From contig CAYSLC010000014.1 of NCBI GenBank assembly GCA_964431545.1, positions 1-43,968 on the forward strand: a DNA stretch of 43,968 nucleotides. The letters are read 5' to 3'. Both the position numbers and the translations under genes were made by a program. Positions 33,389 to 42,778 of this stretch are shown here, in pieces. The notes beneath the pieces are model-generated. The model saw only the letters and a list, made by a program, of their open reading frames with translations, was not told the origin of the DNA and searched no databases. The stretch is from CAYSLC01 sp964431545 (GTDB lineage: Bacteria > Desulfobacterota > Desulfobacteria > Desulfobacterales > JAABSP01). How positions within the stretch are numbered: position 1 is the first letter of the stretch; every line of letters starts with the position of its first letter.

Positions 33389-35161
33389 ATGTGCGGCATC
33401 TGTGGAGAGATCGGATATGGAGCGGGGACGGCCCATCCGGGGGCCGTGGCGGCCATGATGGCGGCCATGGCCTCCCGTGGGCCCGACGCCGGAGGGATGC
33501 ACCAGCAGGGGGGGGCGATCTTCGGCCACCGCCGGTTGAAGATCATCGACCTGAGCGAGAGGGCCCAGCAGCCCATGGTGGACAGCGAACTGGGGTTGAG
33601 CATCGTCTACAACGGCGCCATCTACAACTACCCGGAACTTCGGGACGCCCTTTCCAAGAAGGGGTACGCCTTCTTCTCCACCGGCGACACCGAGGTGATC
33701 CTCAAGGCCTACCATGCCTGGGGGCAAGCGTGCGTGGAACGGTTCAACGGTATGTTCGCCTTCGCCGTCCGGGAGCGGGACACCGGGAAGGTCTTTCTGG
33801 CCCGGGACCGGCTGGGGATCAAGCCGCTGTACTATTCCCAGAGCCCCGGCCGGTTCCGGTTCGCGTCCACCCTGCCGGCGCTGCTGGCCGGCGGCGACGT
33901 GGACACCCGGATCGATCCGGTGGCCCTCCACCATTACATGACCTTCCATTCCGTGGTCCCTCCGCCCTTTACACTCCTAAAAGGGGTCCGGAAGCTCCCG
34001 CCGGCCACCACCATGACCGTGGAGCCGGACGGCGGAACGAGCCGGCGCGCCTATTGGGGCCTCGATTTCGGCCCCGGGCGGGAGGAGCGGGGATACGGGA
34101 TCAGGGAGTGGCGGGAGCGCCTCCACCACGAACTCGACCAGGCCATCCGACGCCGGCTCACGGCGGACGTGCCGGTGGGGGTCCTCCTGTCGGGGGGGCT
34201 CGATTCGAGCCTGGTGGTGGGCCTGCTCGCCCGGGCCGGGCAGACCGATTTGAACACCTTCTCCATCGGGTTCGAAAGCGTTGGGGGAGAGAAAGGGGAT
34301 GAGTTCCAGTACTCCGACATCATCGCGGACCACTTCGGCACCCGCCACCACAAGATCCGGGTGGGGGCCGATCGGGTCCTGCCCTCCCTGGAGCGGTGCG
34401 TCCGGGCCATGAGCGAACCGATGGTCAGCCACGACTGCATCGGCTTCTACCTCCTCAGCGAAAAGGTTGCCGAGCACGTCAAGGTGGTCCAGAGCGGCCA
34501 GGGGGCGGACGAGATCTTCGCCGGGTACCACTGGTATCCGCCCATGATGGACAGCCGGGATCCGGTGGCCGACTATGCGCGGGTCTTCTTCGACGGGGAC
34601 CACGCGGCGTTCGCGCGGGCCGTGGACGGCTCCCTGGTGGGGGAGGATCACAGCCTGGCCTTTGTGACCGATCACTTCTCCCGTCCAGGGGCCCAAAGTC
34701 CGGTGGACCGGGCCTTGCGGCTCGACGCCACCGTCATGCTGGTGGATGATCCGGTCAAACGGGTGGACAACATGACCATGGCCTGGGGCCTGGAGGCGAG
34801 GGTCCCCTTCCTCGACCACGAGCTGGTCGCCTTCGCGGCCCGGATTCCGCCGGAGCTGAAGGTGAAGGGGGATGGCAAGTTCGTCCTCAAGGAGATGGCG
34901 CGCCGGGTGATCCCCGCCGAGGTCATCGATCGGCCCAAGGGGTATTTTCCGGTTCCGGCCCTCAAGTACCTGCGCGGCGAGTATCTCGAGTTCGTTCGGG
35001 AGGTCCTCCACCAACCCGCCGCCCGAAGGCGCGGGATCTTCAACCCGGCCTATGTGGAGGCGCTGATCCGGGACCCGGAGGAGCATATCACCCCTCTGAG
35101 GGGCTCGCGGCTGTGGCAGGTGGCCCTGCTGGAATACTGGATGCAGGTCCACGGGATCTGA
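33389..35161 (+). CDS. asnO: N-acetylglutaminylglutamine amidotransferase (NAGGN synthesis)
   Basis: A 590-residue asparagine-synthetase-like enzyme. It amidates the dipeptide N-acetylglutaminylglutamine to give NAGGN, an osmoprotectant described in Sinorhizobium and Pseudomonas. Cys2 (MCGICGEIGYG) is the glutaminase nucleophile. The N-terminal half is a class II amidotransferase with RGPDAGG and the synthetase half has the ATP loop LLSGGLDSSLVVGL. GGAGGCGAGGA precedes ATG 33389. Assignment to the NAGGN type rather than general AsnB rests on overall likeness and on the next two genes, which complete the known trio. Confidence 0.92.
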   Translation: MCGICGEIGYGAGTAHPGAVAAMMAAMASRGPDAGGMHQQGGAIFGHRRLKIIDLSERAQQPMVDSELGLSIVYNGAIYNYPELRDALSKKGYAFFSTGDTEVILKAYHAWGQACVERFNGMFAFAVRERDTGKVFLARDRLGIKPLYYSQSPGRFRFASTLPALLAGGDVDTRIDPVALHHYMTFHSVVPPPFTLLKGVRKLPPATTMTVEPDGGTSRRAYWGLDFGPGREERGYGIREWRERLHHELDQAIRRRLTADVPVGVLLSGGLDSSLVVGLLARAGQTDLNTFSIGFESVGGEKGDEFQYSDIIADHFGTRHHKIRVGADRVLPSLERCVRAMSEPMVSHDCIGFYLLSEKVAEHVKVVQSGQGADEIFAGYHWYPPMMDSRDPVADYARVFFDGDHAAFARAVDGSLVGEDHSLAFVTDHFSRPGAQSPVDRALRLDATVMLVDDPVKRVDNMTMAWGLEARVPFLDHELVAFAARIPPELKVKGDGKFVLKEMARRVIPAEVIDRPKGYFPVPALKYLRGEYLEFVREVLHQPAARRRGIFNPAYVEALIRDPEEHITPLRGSRLWQVALLEYWMQVHGI

Positions 35162-35178
35162 ACCAAAGGAGGTATGAC

Positions 35179-36915
35179 ATGACCAAACGGCACGACAGGG
35201 GGCATCGATTGGACCGATCGGCCCAACCCTCCCTGCGCAATTGGAAAGAGCCGGCCATGCCCGACCGGGATCGGATGCGGTCCGATGTCCACATCGACAT
35301 GGGATGGGGACGGCTGATCTTCGGCCAGACGTTTTTCGACATCGGGCGTCTGGCCGAGACCCTCCTCCAGGAAGCCGACGGAAAAAGGGACATCTGCCTC
35401 TACCTGCGGGATCCCCACGTTCTGCTCTCCCTGGCCCCCCAGGACCTCTTCCTCGATCCCTCCCACACCTTCCGCCTCTGGTCCCACTACTATCGGCCGG
35501 AGGGCGAACGGTCCCACGCGTATACGGTGCGCCGGATCAGTACCTTGGCGGACGCGGAGGAGATCAACCGCATTTACGCGGCCCGCCACATGGTCGCCTG
35601 TGATCCCGCCTTCATGGTGGGTCGGTACGCCAACAGGCTGAGGACCTATCTGGTGGCGGAGCGGGGCTCCGACAAGAAGATCGTGGGGACCGTCACCGGC
35701 GTCGACCACGTGGAGGCCTTCGATGATCCCGAGAAAGGGTCGAGCCTCTGGTGCCTGGCGGTGGATCCCCAGGCCACGGCGCCGGGGGTGGGGGAAGGGC
35801 TCGTACGGCGTCTGGTGGAGCACTACTTCGCCCGGGGCCGGGCCTTTGTGGACCTGTCGGTGATGCACGACAACCATGAGGCCATCAGCCTCTACGAGAA
35901 GCTGGGGTATCAGCGGGTGCCGGTCTTTTGCGTGAAGCGGAAGAACCCGGTAAACGAACCGCTTTTCGTGCCGCCGCTGCCGGAATCGCGCATGAACCCC
36001 TACGCCAGGATCATCATCGACGAGGCCCGGCGCCGGGGGATCGGGGTGGAGATCATCGACGAGGAATACGGCTACTTCCGTCTTCGACACGGGGGGCGAT
36101 CGGTGATCTGCCGGGAGTCCCTGAGCGAACTGACCTCCGCCATCGCCATGAGCCGGTGTGATGACAAACGGCTCACCCACCGGGTCCTCCGGAACGAGGG
36201 GCTCCGGGTCCCGGAACAGTATCCGGCCGGCGGCCCGGTAGAAAACCAGACGGCCCTGGACACCTGCGGACAGCTGGTGGTCAAGCCGGCCCGGGGGGAG
36301 CAGGGGGCCGGGATCAGCGTGGACGTCCGCGACGAAGCCGGGCTCGCCTCCGCGGTGGCGTCGGCCCGGGAGGTCTGCCGGGATGTGATCCTGGAGGAGT
36401 TCGTGGAGGGGGAGGACCTGCGGGTGATCGTCATCGACTATGAGGTGGTGGCCGCGGCGGTGCGCCGTCCCCCGGTCCTGACCGGAACCGGGCGGCATAC
36501 CATCGAGGCGCTCATCGAAAAGTACAACCGTCGGCGGGCGGCGGCCACCGGCGGCGAGAGCCGGCTTCCGATGGACGAGGAGACCCGCCGGTGCCTCAAG
36601 CTGCTGGGCCATGACCTGGACACCGTCCTGCCGGAGGGCGAGAGCATCATGGCCCGAAAGACCGCCAACCTCCATACCGGCGGGACGATCCACGACGTGA
36701 CCGCCCGTCTCCACCCCGATCTGGCCGAAGCCTCCCGGCGGGCGGCCCGGGCCCTCGGGATCCCGGTGGCCGGGCTCGATCTCCTGGTGCCCGACGTGGA
36801 GAAGCCCTCCTACGTCATCGTGGAGGCCAACGAACGCCCGGGGCTGGCCAACCATGAACCCCAACCCACGGCGGAGCGGTTCATCGACCTCCTCTTTCCC
36901 CAGACCGCCGCCTGA
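35179..36915 (+). CDS. ngg: N-acetylglutaminylglutamine synthetase (GNAT/ATP-grasp fusion)
   Basis: A 578-residue fusion. The first half (about 110-275) is a GNAT acetyltransferase, with VDPQATAPGVGEGLVRRL as the acetyl-CoA loop. The second half (about 290-575) is an ATP-grasp ligase, with VVKPARGEQGAGISVDV and ILEEFVEGEDLRV. It makes N-acetylglutaminylglutamine from glutamine units before the AsnO step. AAAGGAGG lies eight bases upstream of ATG 35179, so the open frame back to 35113 is discarded. It starts 17 bases after asnO in the same operon. Confidence 0.92.
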   Translation: MTKRHDRGHRLDRSAQPSLRNWKEPAMPDRDRMRSDVHIDMGWGRLIFGQTFFDIGRLAETLLQEADGKRDICLYLRDPHVLLSLAPQDLFLDPSHTFRLWSHYYRPEGERSHAYTVRRISTLADAEEINRIYAARHMVACDPAFMVGRYANRLRTYLVAERGSDKKIVGTVTGVDHVEAFDDPEKGSSLWCLAVDPQATAPGVGEGLVRRLVEHYFARGRAFVDLSVMHDNHEAISLYEKLGYQRVPVFCVKRKNPVNEPLFVPPLPESRMNPYARIIIDEARRRGIGVEIIDEEYGYFRLRHGGRSVICRESLSELTSAIAMSRCDDKRLTHRVLRNEGLRVPEQYPAGGPVENQTALDTCGQLVVKPARGEQGAGISVDVRDEAGLASAVASAREVCRDVILEEFVEGEDLRVIVIDYEVVAAAVRRPPVLTGTGRHTIEALIEKYNRRRAAATGGESRLPMDEETRRCLKLLGHDLDTVLPEGESIMARKTANLHTGGTIHDVTARLHPDLAEASRRAARALGIPVAGLDLLVPDVEKPSYVIVEANERPGLANHEPQPTAERFIDLLFPQTAA

Positions 36916-36948
36916 CATCGAACGTCCGAGCCCAATGGAAGAGCGCGC

Positions 36949-38082
36949 ATGAAGATCCTGGAAATCGACGAGGAGTATCTGAAGGGCACGCTGATCAAGC
37001 TGCTCAACATCCCCAGCCCGTCGGGGTATTCGGACGAGATCGTCCACTTCGTGGGCGGGGAGCTGGACCGGATGGAGATTCCGTTCAGCGTCACCCGCCG
37101 GGGCGCCATCCGGGCCACCATCCACGGGAATGATGATTCCGTCTACCGGGCGGTGGCCTCCCATCTCGATACCCTCGGCGCCATGGTGGTCCGGATCAAA
37201 GAGAACGGGAGGCTTGCCGTGGCCCCCATCGGCACCTGGTCGAGCCGGTTCGCCGAGGGGGCCCGGGTCACCATCTTCGCAGACGGCAAGCCGCACCGGG
37301 GAACGGTGCTCCCCCTCAAGGCGTCCGGCCATGCCTACGGCGACGAGGTGGACCGGCAGCCGGTGAGCTGGGAGAACCTTGAAGTGCGTGTGGACCACCG
37401 GAGCGGCACCGGGGAGGATCTCGTCTCCGACGGCTTCGACGTGGGGGATGTGGTCGCCTTCGACGCCACCCCGGAGGTCACCGCCAACGGGTTCATCAAC
37501 GCCCGTCACCTGGATGACAAGGGGGGCGTGGCCGCGGTGCTGGCCCTCCTCCACGGTCTGGTGGAAGCAAAGGTGGACCTCCCCGTGAGCTGTTATTTTC
37601 TTTTTACCATCTTCGAGGAGGTGGGGGTGGGGGCGTCGGCCGTTCTCCACGGGGACGTCGCCGAGATGGTCACCATCGACCATGCGCCGGTGGCTCCGGG
37701 GCAGAACACCTCCGAATTCGGCGCCACCATCGGGATGATGGATCAGAGCGGCCCCTTCGACTACCATCTGAGCCGCAAGCTGGGAAGGCTCTGCCTCAAC
37801 CACGGCATCGAGTACACCAAGGATGTGTTCAAGTTCTACCGTTCGGACCTCGCCTCCGCCATCGAAGCCGGCAACGACACCCGGACCGCGCTGGTGGGGT
37901 TCGGTGTGGACGGCTCCCACGGATATGAGCGGACCCATCTTTCCTCCCTGATGTCGGTGAGCCGGTTGATGGGCCTTTACATCCAGACCGCCCCCACGTT
38001 CCTGCGGGACAAGGACGGGATTTCGAGCCTGAACGGTTTCCCGAGGCAGCCGGGCAGGGCGGTGATTCAGATCAAGACCTGA
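36949..38082 (+). CDS. M42 family metallopeptidase of the NAGGN cluster
   Basis: A 377-residue glutamyl-aminopeptidase-like enzyme with a two-metal site. Visible ligands and catalytic residues include H in VASHLDTLG, D in LDDKGGVAAVLAL, the EE pair in TIFEEVGVGAS, D in TIDHAPV and H in SHGYERTH. Homologues form the third member of NAGGN operons; a role in degrading or recycling the osmolyte is often assumed but is not shown by the sequence. It starts 33 bases after ngg and is the last gene of that operon. Confidence 0.9.
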   Translation: MKILEIDEEYLKGTLIKLLNIPSPSGYSDEIVHFVGGELDRMEIPFSVTRRGAIRATIHGNDDSVYRAVASHLDTLGAMVVRIKENGRLAVAPIGTWSSRFAEGARVTIFADGKPHRGTVLPLKASGHAYGDEVDRQPVSWENLEVRVDHRSGTGEDLVSDGFDVGDVVAFDATPEVTANGFINARHLDDKGGVAAVLALLHGLVEAKVDLPVSCYFLFTIFEEVGVGASAVLHGDVAEMVTIDHAPVAPGQNTSEFGATIGMMDQSGPFDYHLSRKLGRLCLNHGIEYTKDVFKFYRSDLASAIEAGNDTRTALVGFGVDGSHGYERTHLSSLMSVSRLMGLYIQTAPTFLRDKDGISSLNGFPRQPGRAVIQIKT

Positions 38083-38137
38083 TGCCGCGCCCCGGGCCGA
38101 TGGCCGGCGATGTCGGGCACGCGCTTCACATTTGGGC

Positions 38138-38166
38138 TTGACATTACATTGAATTCAATGTAATGT
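38138..38166 (+). promoter_or_regulatory. promoter with perfect 26-bp palindrome before the betaine transporter
   Basis: A consensus TTGACA (38138-38143), a 17-base spacer and TAATGT (38161-38166). A perfect 26-base palindrome spans 38141-38166 and is centred between 38153 and 38154. Its core arms are TACATTG (38145-38151) and CAATGTA (38156-38162) around AATT. The same layout precedes the MarR gene (32620-32648). Both boxes lie in or against the palindrome, so repression by one MarR dimer is the likely mechanism. Confidence 0.8.
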
Positions 38167-38506
38167 TACTCATTTTGGAGCACGGGAGATGTTGCCGTTC
38201 CTTAGCCCCGGATCGACTGTATTCGCGCTGATACGGACCACGCCCGCCCCTGGGCCCATGTTCGGTAAAGGTTCGCCAGAGATAAAAAAATCGAAGGATT
38301 CCCCGGTGGTGCTTCGGGCCGGTGTGACATGTTTCGGTGGATGGGCGGCAGGACGGGCGCGGCGGAAACCGGTGGCGGTGGCGAGCGGCGATCCTTTGAA
38401 CAAGATTGACTTTTTTACGAACCCTGACACGGCCCCTTTTCCCGAACGGACGTCGCCAGCGCCCCTGAAATCCATTTCCACGGCTGTTATACGAATGAGG
38501 TAGAAG
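38167..38506 (+). other. leader of the betaine transporter operon with a possible small ORF
   Basis: About 340 bases between the palindromic promoter and ATG 38507. A frame from ATG 38189 to 38503 (104 codons) has GGAG eight bases upstream and stops three bases before the ATPase gene. Its product is rich in P, R and S, has no recognisable domain and does not look like a folded protein, so coding is doubtful. No second promoter, riboswitch or terminator was recognised. A long regulatory leader is equally possible. Confidence 0.35.
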
Positions 38507-39724
38507 ATGACGCACAAAATCGAGGTGAAGAACCTGTACAAGGTTTTCGGTCCCCATCCCGACAAGGCCATCCGGATGATCGAGGAGGGCCGTACCAAGG
38601 ATGATATCATGGCCGAGATCAAGCACGGGGTCGGGGTGGCCGACGCCTCTTTCTATGTTAAGGAAGGGGAGATTCTGGTGGTCATGGGGCTCTCTGGCTC
38701 GGGAAAATCGACCCTGGTCCGGTGCCTCAACCGTCTCATCGAGCCGAGCGCCGGCAAGGTCTTCGTGAACGGCGAGGATGTGACCCAGCTGAGCCCGGAC
38801 GACCTGCGCCAGTTCCGCCAGAAACACCTCTCCATGGTCTTCCAGAACTTCGCCCTCTTTCCCCACCGGACCGTGCGCCAGAACACCGAATACGGCCTGG
38901 AGATCCAGAAGGTCGACCCGGAAACCAGAAAGGAGCAGGCCCTCAAGGCCCTGGATCAGGTGGGGCTCTCCGGATGGGAGGATTCTTACCCGGCCCAACT
39001 CTCCGGCGGCATGCAGCAGCGGGTGGGCTTGGCCCGGGCTTTGGCCCTGAATGCCGACATCATGCTCATGGACGAGGCCTTCAGCGCCCTCGACCCGCTG
39101 ATCCGCAGGGACATGCAGGACGAACTGCTCTCCCTCCAGGACAAGATGCAGAAGACCATCGTCTTCATCAGCCACGATCTCGACGAGGCCCTGAAGCTGG
39201 GGGATCGCATCGTGCTCATGAAGGACGGGTTCATCGTTCAGGAGGGGACCGCCGAGGAGATTCTCACCAACCCCGCCAATGACTACGTGGCCAAGTTCGT
39301 GGAAGAGGTGGATATGTCCAAGGTGCTGACCGCCGAATCGGTGATGCTCAAACCCATCGAGCGGGCCTACTTCAACACCGACGGACCCCGGGCCGCCCTT
39401 CGGAAGATGGAACACGCCAAAATCTCCTCCATTTTTGTCCGGAAGGACAAGAAGCTGGCCGGCATGGTGACCGCCGCGGAGGCGGCCGAGGCGGCCGAGC
39501 GGGGGGAGAAGAGCCTGGAGGGCATCCTTCGGCAGGATTTCCACCGGGTCATGCCGGATACGCCGGCCAACGAGCTGTTTCCGCTTCTGGCCGCCACCAG
39601 CTTCCCCCTGGCCGTGGTGGACGAAGATGACCGGTTGATCGGGGTGATCATCAAGGGCTCGCTGCTGGCGAAGCTCTCGGAAAAACGACTGAAGGAGATG
39701 GAAAAAGAGAAGGAGACAGCCTAA
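38507..39724 (+). CDS. proV: glycine betaine/proline-type ABC transporter, ATP-binding subunit (ProV/OpuAA)
   Basis: A 405-residue ATPase with a C-terminal CBS pair. Walker A is GLSGSGKST, the signature is LSGGMQQR and Walker B is IMLMDEAFSALD. The N-terminal VKNLYKVFGPHP and the MIEEGRTKDDIMAE insert are typical of osmoprotectant importers. The CBS region (about 280-395) in relatives such as OpuA senses ionic strength. The gene is followed without a gap by the permease (TAATG overlap). The substrate is inferred from the family as glycine betaine or a related quaternary amine. Confidence 0.93.
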   Translation: MTHKIEVKNLYKVFGPHPDKAIRMIEEGRTKDDIMAEIKHGVGVADASFYVKEGEILVVMGLSGSGKSTLVRCLNRLIEPSAGKVFVNGEDVTQLSPDDLRQFRQKHLSMVFQNFALFPHRTVRQNTEYGLEIQKVDPETRKEQALKALDQVGLSGWEDSYPAQLSGGMQQRVGLARALALNADIMLMDEAFSALDPLIRRDMQDELLSLQDKMQKTIVFISHDLDEALKLGDRIVLMKDGFIVQEGTAEEILTNPANDYVAKFVEEVDMSKVLTAESVMLKPIERAYFNTDGPRAALRKMEHAKISSIFVRKDKKLAGMVTAAEAAEAAERGEKSLEGILRQDFHRVMPDTPANELFPLLAATSFPLAVVDEDDRLIGVIIKGSLLAKLSEKRLKEMEKEKETA

Positions 39725-40560
39725 TGGAAAACTTCAGCATACCGATCGGCGAGGCGATCGAGGGCACCATCGAATTTCTGGTGGACAATTTCGCCTTCCT
39801 CACCAAGGCCTTTTCGGAGGTGACGGAAAACGGGATCGAGATCCTCGTGAACATCATGATGTTCTTCCATCCGGCCGTCCTCATCCTGATCTTCGCCGGT
39901 CTCGGCTACCTGATCACCCGGAAATGGGGGATCTTGGCCTTCATCATCGTCGGTCTCGGCCTGATCTGGAACATGGGGCTTTGGGATCCAACGGTGAGCA
40001 CCATCGCCCTGGTGCTGATCTCGACGCTGTTCGCCATCATTCTCGGGGTCCCCCTGGGGATCTTCGCCGCCATCAACGGGATCTTCTACCGGATCGTCAT
40101 GCCGATCCTCGACTTCATGCAGACCATGCCGGCCTTCGTCTACCTCATACCGGCCATCCCGTTTTTCGGGCTCGGCAAGGTGGCGGCCATCTTCTCCACG
40201 GTGATCTTCTCCATGCCGCCGGCCATTCGCCTGACCTGTCTGGGGATCAAACAGGTGCCCAAGGAGCTGGTGGAGGCCGCCGACGCCTTCGGGAGCAACA
40301 AGTGGCAGAAGCTGTTCAAGTTGCAGCTTCCCATCGCCACCCCCACCATCATGGCGGGGATCAACCAGACCATCATGCTCGCCCTCTCCATGGTGGTGAT
40401 CGCGGCCATGATCGGCGCCAAGGGCTTGGGCGGGGAAGTCTGGAAGGCGATCCAGCGGCTCCAGCCCGGCAAGGGCTTCGAAGCCGGCATCGGCATCGTC
40501 ATCGTGGCCATCATCCTCGACCGGATCATGCAGCGGGTGGGGGACAAGAGCAAAACATAG
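39724..40560 (+). CDS. proW: glycine betaine/proline-type ABC transporter, permease (ProW/OpuAB)
   Basis: A 278-residue inner-membrane protein with about six helices. The cytoplasmic EAA-type loop, which docks the ATPase, is visible as KELVEAADAFGSNKWQKLFKLQLPIATPTIMAGINQ. The segment PAFVYLIPAIPFFGLGKVAAIFSTVIFSMPPAIRLT is characteristic of this family. The start codon overlaps the ATPase stop by one base, implying coupled translation. About 100 bases separate it from the binding-protein gene. Confidence 0.94.
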   Translation: MENFSIPIGEAIEGTIEFLVDNFAFLTKAFSEVTENGIEILVNIMMFFHPAVLILIFAGLGYLITRKWGILAFIIVGLGLIWNMGLWDPTVSTIALVLISTLFAIILGVPLGIFAAINGIFYRIVMPILDFMQTMPAFVYLIPAIPFFGLGKVAAIFSTVIFSMPPAIRLTCLGIKQVPKELVEAADAFGSNKWQKLFKLQLPIATPTIMAGINQTIMLALSMVVIAAMIGAKGLGGEVWKAIQRLQPGKGFEAGIGIVIVAIILDRIMQRVGDKSKT

Positions 40561-40663
40561 TTTCGGGGCCATTCTTGATCCGTCTGTTCTGGTTTCACGG
40601 GAAGGCCTTGAAACCGAAGGGAAAACTCATCAATTATTTCAACGCAAGTCAAGGAGGAACATC

Positions 40664-41515
40664 ATGAAAATGCGGTTGTTTATCGGAGTACTGGTCTGTT
40701 CGTTCCTGTTTATGGGCTCGGCGCTGAACGCCGCCGCCGCCGACAAAGAGGTGGAACTCGCGTACGTGGAGTGGTCCTCGGAAGTGGCCAGCACCAATGT
40801 GGTCCGGGCCGTGCTCCAGGAGAGGATGGGGTATGACGTGGAGATCACGCCGGTGAGCGCGGCCGCCATGTGGCAGGCCGTCGCCTCGGGCGACGTGGAC
40901 GGAATCGTGGCCGCCTGGCTGCCCACCACCCACGGCCATTACCTGGAGAAGGTCAAGGCGGATGTGGCCGACCTCGGCCCCAACCTGGAGGGGACCCGGA
41001 TCGGTCTGGTGGTTCCCGCCTATGTGACCATCGACTCCATCGGCCAGATGAACGCCCAGGCGGACAAATTCGACGGCAAGATCATCGGCATCGACCCCGG
41101 GGCCGGGATCATGTCCACCACGGAGAAGGTGATCGAAGCCTACAATCTGGATAAGATCACCCTCATGGAGGGCAGCGGCGCCACCATGACGGCGGTCCTG
41201 AAGGACCGGATCGGAAATGACGAATGGGTCTGCGTCACCGGATGGACCCCCCACTGGAAGTTCGCCAAATGGGATCTGAAATACCTCGACGATCCCAAAA
41301 AGGTCTACGGCGGCACCGAGTACATCTCCACCATCGTGCGCAAGGGGCTGGACAAGGACATGCCCGAGGTCTACAAGTTCCTCGACAACTTCAAGTGGTC
41401 CCCCGAGGACATGCAGCAGCTCATGGTCTGGAATACCGAGGGCGGAGAGCCCTACGACAACGCCAAGAAGTGGATCCAGGAGAACAAAGAGAAGGTCGAT
41501 AAATGGATCCCCTAG
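40664..41515 (+). CDS. proX: glycine betaine/proline-type ABC transporter, substrate-binding protein (ProX/OpuAC)
   Basis: A 283-residue periplasmic protein with a Sec signal peptide (about 1-26, ending in AAAA). Tryptophans in VEWSS, AWLPT and TGWTPHWKF match the aromatic cage that holds the quaternary ammonium of betaine in this family. AAGGAGGAAC lies just upstream of ATG 40664. It is the last gene of the transporter operon, and a strong terminator lies 38 bases after it. Confidence 0.93.
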   Translation: MKMRLFIGVLVCSFLFMGSALNAAAADKEVELAYVEWSSEVASTNVVRAVLQERMGYDVEITPVSAAAMWQAVASGDVDGIVAAWLPTTHGHYLEKVKADVADLGPNLEGTRIGLVVPAYVTIDSIGQMNAQADKFDGKIIGIDPGAGIMSTTEKVIEAYNLDKITLMEGSGATMTAVLKDRIGNDEWVCVTGWTPHWKFAKWDLKYLDDPKKVYGGTEYISTIVRKGLDKDMPEVYKFLDNFKWSPEDMQQLMVWNTEGGEPYDNAKKWIQENKEKVDKWIP

Positions 41516-41552
41516 CCGGTTGACCGACGCCGCCGGCGTTTCGCATTGAGTA

Positions 41553-41588
41553 CGGGGGGCTCCCTTGACGGGGGCTCCCCGTTTTTTT
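41553..41588 (+). terminator. strong rho-independent terminator after the transporter operon
   Basis: A 12-base-pair, mostly GC stem (41553-41564 with 41570-41581, two G-T pairs) has a five-base loop and is followed immediately by seven T (41582-41588). Confidence 0.92.
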
Positions 41589-41696
41589 ATGGAAAGCTGA
41601 TAAGCCGATTCGATCTATAGGTCGTTGTGGATTACAGGTTACTGCTGGGTCCGGCGATAGCCGGCCGGTGGAGGGCTTATAAACTCCGCCATACGA

Positions 41697-42686
41697 TTAT
41701 TGGGAGGCTGAACTGAAGGTATTTTCATCATTTCCAAAAGGATCGGTTTGTGATCCGGACCAGGCAGTCACCGCGGGCATGGGCCGCAGGTTGACATGCA
41801 GCTGAAAAATATCGGGTCTGGCATAATGACCCGGCGCATCCAGGTCATACTTGCCGCCGATGATCAGGCCAAGGTCCAGGTCGGCAGTCAAAATGCACGG
41901 TCCGTCAAAGTCGGGGCCGGCGAGAATCTGGCCCATCGGGTCGATAATGCAACTGCCGCCGCGCATCATTACAGTTTCCGGGTCATCACCCTGAATGGGT
42001 TTGCTGTCCATCGGATAGTCACTTCGAAGGACATGCTGACAGCAGCTCAAAACAAAACATCGACCTTCAAGAGCGATATGCCGCATGGTGGGCAGGTTGG
42101 TTTCACGGTCGTCGGCGGTGGGGGCGAGATAAAGCTGGATGCCTTGCGAGTACATGTACATTCTCAACATGGGCATATAGTTTTCCCAGCAAATCACCGC
42201 GCCGATCTTTCCGATTTCGGTGTCAATGACCGGCATGGTCGAACCGTCGCCAAATCCCCAAATCAGACGCTCCATGGCCGTAGGCATCAGTTTGCGGTGT
42301 TTACCTAACAGGCGACCTTGGGAGTCGAAAAAAAGGGCGGTGCAATAAAGCGTGCCCCCATCGCGTTCCATGACGCCGATGACCAGGTGCAACCCCGCGG
42401 ATTTCGCCGCTTGCCCCAAGGCCTCGGTTAGCGGACCGGGAACCTCGATGGCGCCTTCAAAATATCGTCGGAAGTCCTGCCTGCCCTCGGGCAGGCGTAC
42501 GCCGACTCTGGCCCCGAAGTCCCACCCTTTAGGGTACCCGGAGATAAACGCCTCCGGGAAAAGGACAAGTTTGGCGCCTTTTTCGGCGGCTCTTCGAGTC
42601 AGATCCCCCACTTTGTCCACAGTGGCTACAGGGTCGAAGATTATCGGAGAATCCTGAACCACGGCAACTCGCAAATTATCAGCCAT
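41697..42686 (-). CDS. nitrilase (carbon-nitrogen hydrolase family)
   Basis: A 329-residue enzyme that hydrolyses a nitrile to the acid and ammonia. The catalytic triad is visible: E45 (FPEAFISGYP), K132 (KHRKLMPT) and C166 (ICWENYMP). The CWEN form of the cysteine motif and the length point to true nitrilases rather than amidases or cyanide hydratases; exact substrate is unknown. AAGGAGG precedes ATG 42686. It is downstream of liv-type ATPase genes on the same strand, so the transporter may bring in the nitrile, an amide or the product. This end of the window is less GC-rich than the osmolyte genes, which hints at a separate origin. Confidence 0.92.
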   Translation of the reverse strand: MADNLRVAVVQDSPIIFDPVATVDKVGDLTRRAAEKGAKLVLFPEAFISGYPKGWDFGARVGVRLPEGRQDFRRYFEGAIEVPGPLTEALGQAAKSAGLHLVIGVMERDGGTLYCTALFFDSQGRLLGKHRKLMPTAMERLIWGFGDGSTMPVIDTEIGKIGAVICWENYMPMLRMYMYSQGIQLYLAPTADDRETNLPTMRHIALEGRCFVLSCCQHVLRSDYPMDSKPIQGDDPETVMMRGGSCIIDPMGQILAGPDFDGPCILTADLDLGLIIGGKYDLDAPGHYARPDIFQLHVNLRPMPAVTAWSGSQTDPFGNDENTFSSASQ

Positions 42687-42778
42687 TCATTCCTCCTTGT
42701 GAATCACACACAGGGCAGCTTAAAGTCGATTTATCATTGCTCGGATGGGCCGTTTCCGTTGGTGATCAGGTCGCACCT

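Noticed and set aside
35050..37938. A 962-codon minus-strand frame opposite asnO, ngg and the M42 gene
   Set aside because: Same kind of antisense shadow; all three plus-strand genes have strong motifs and ribosome sites.
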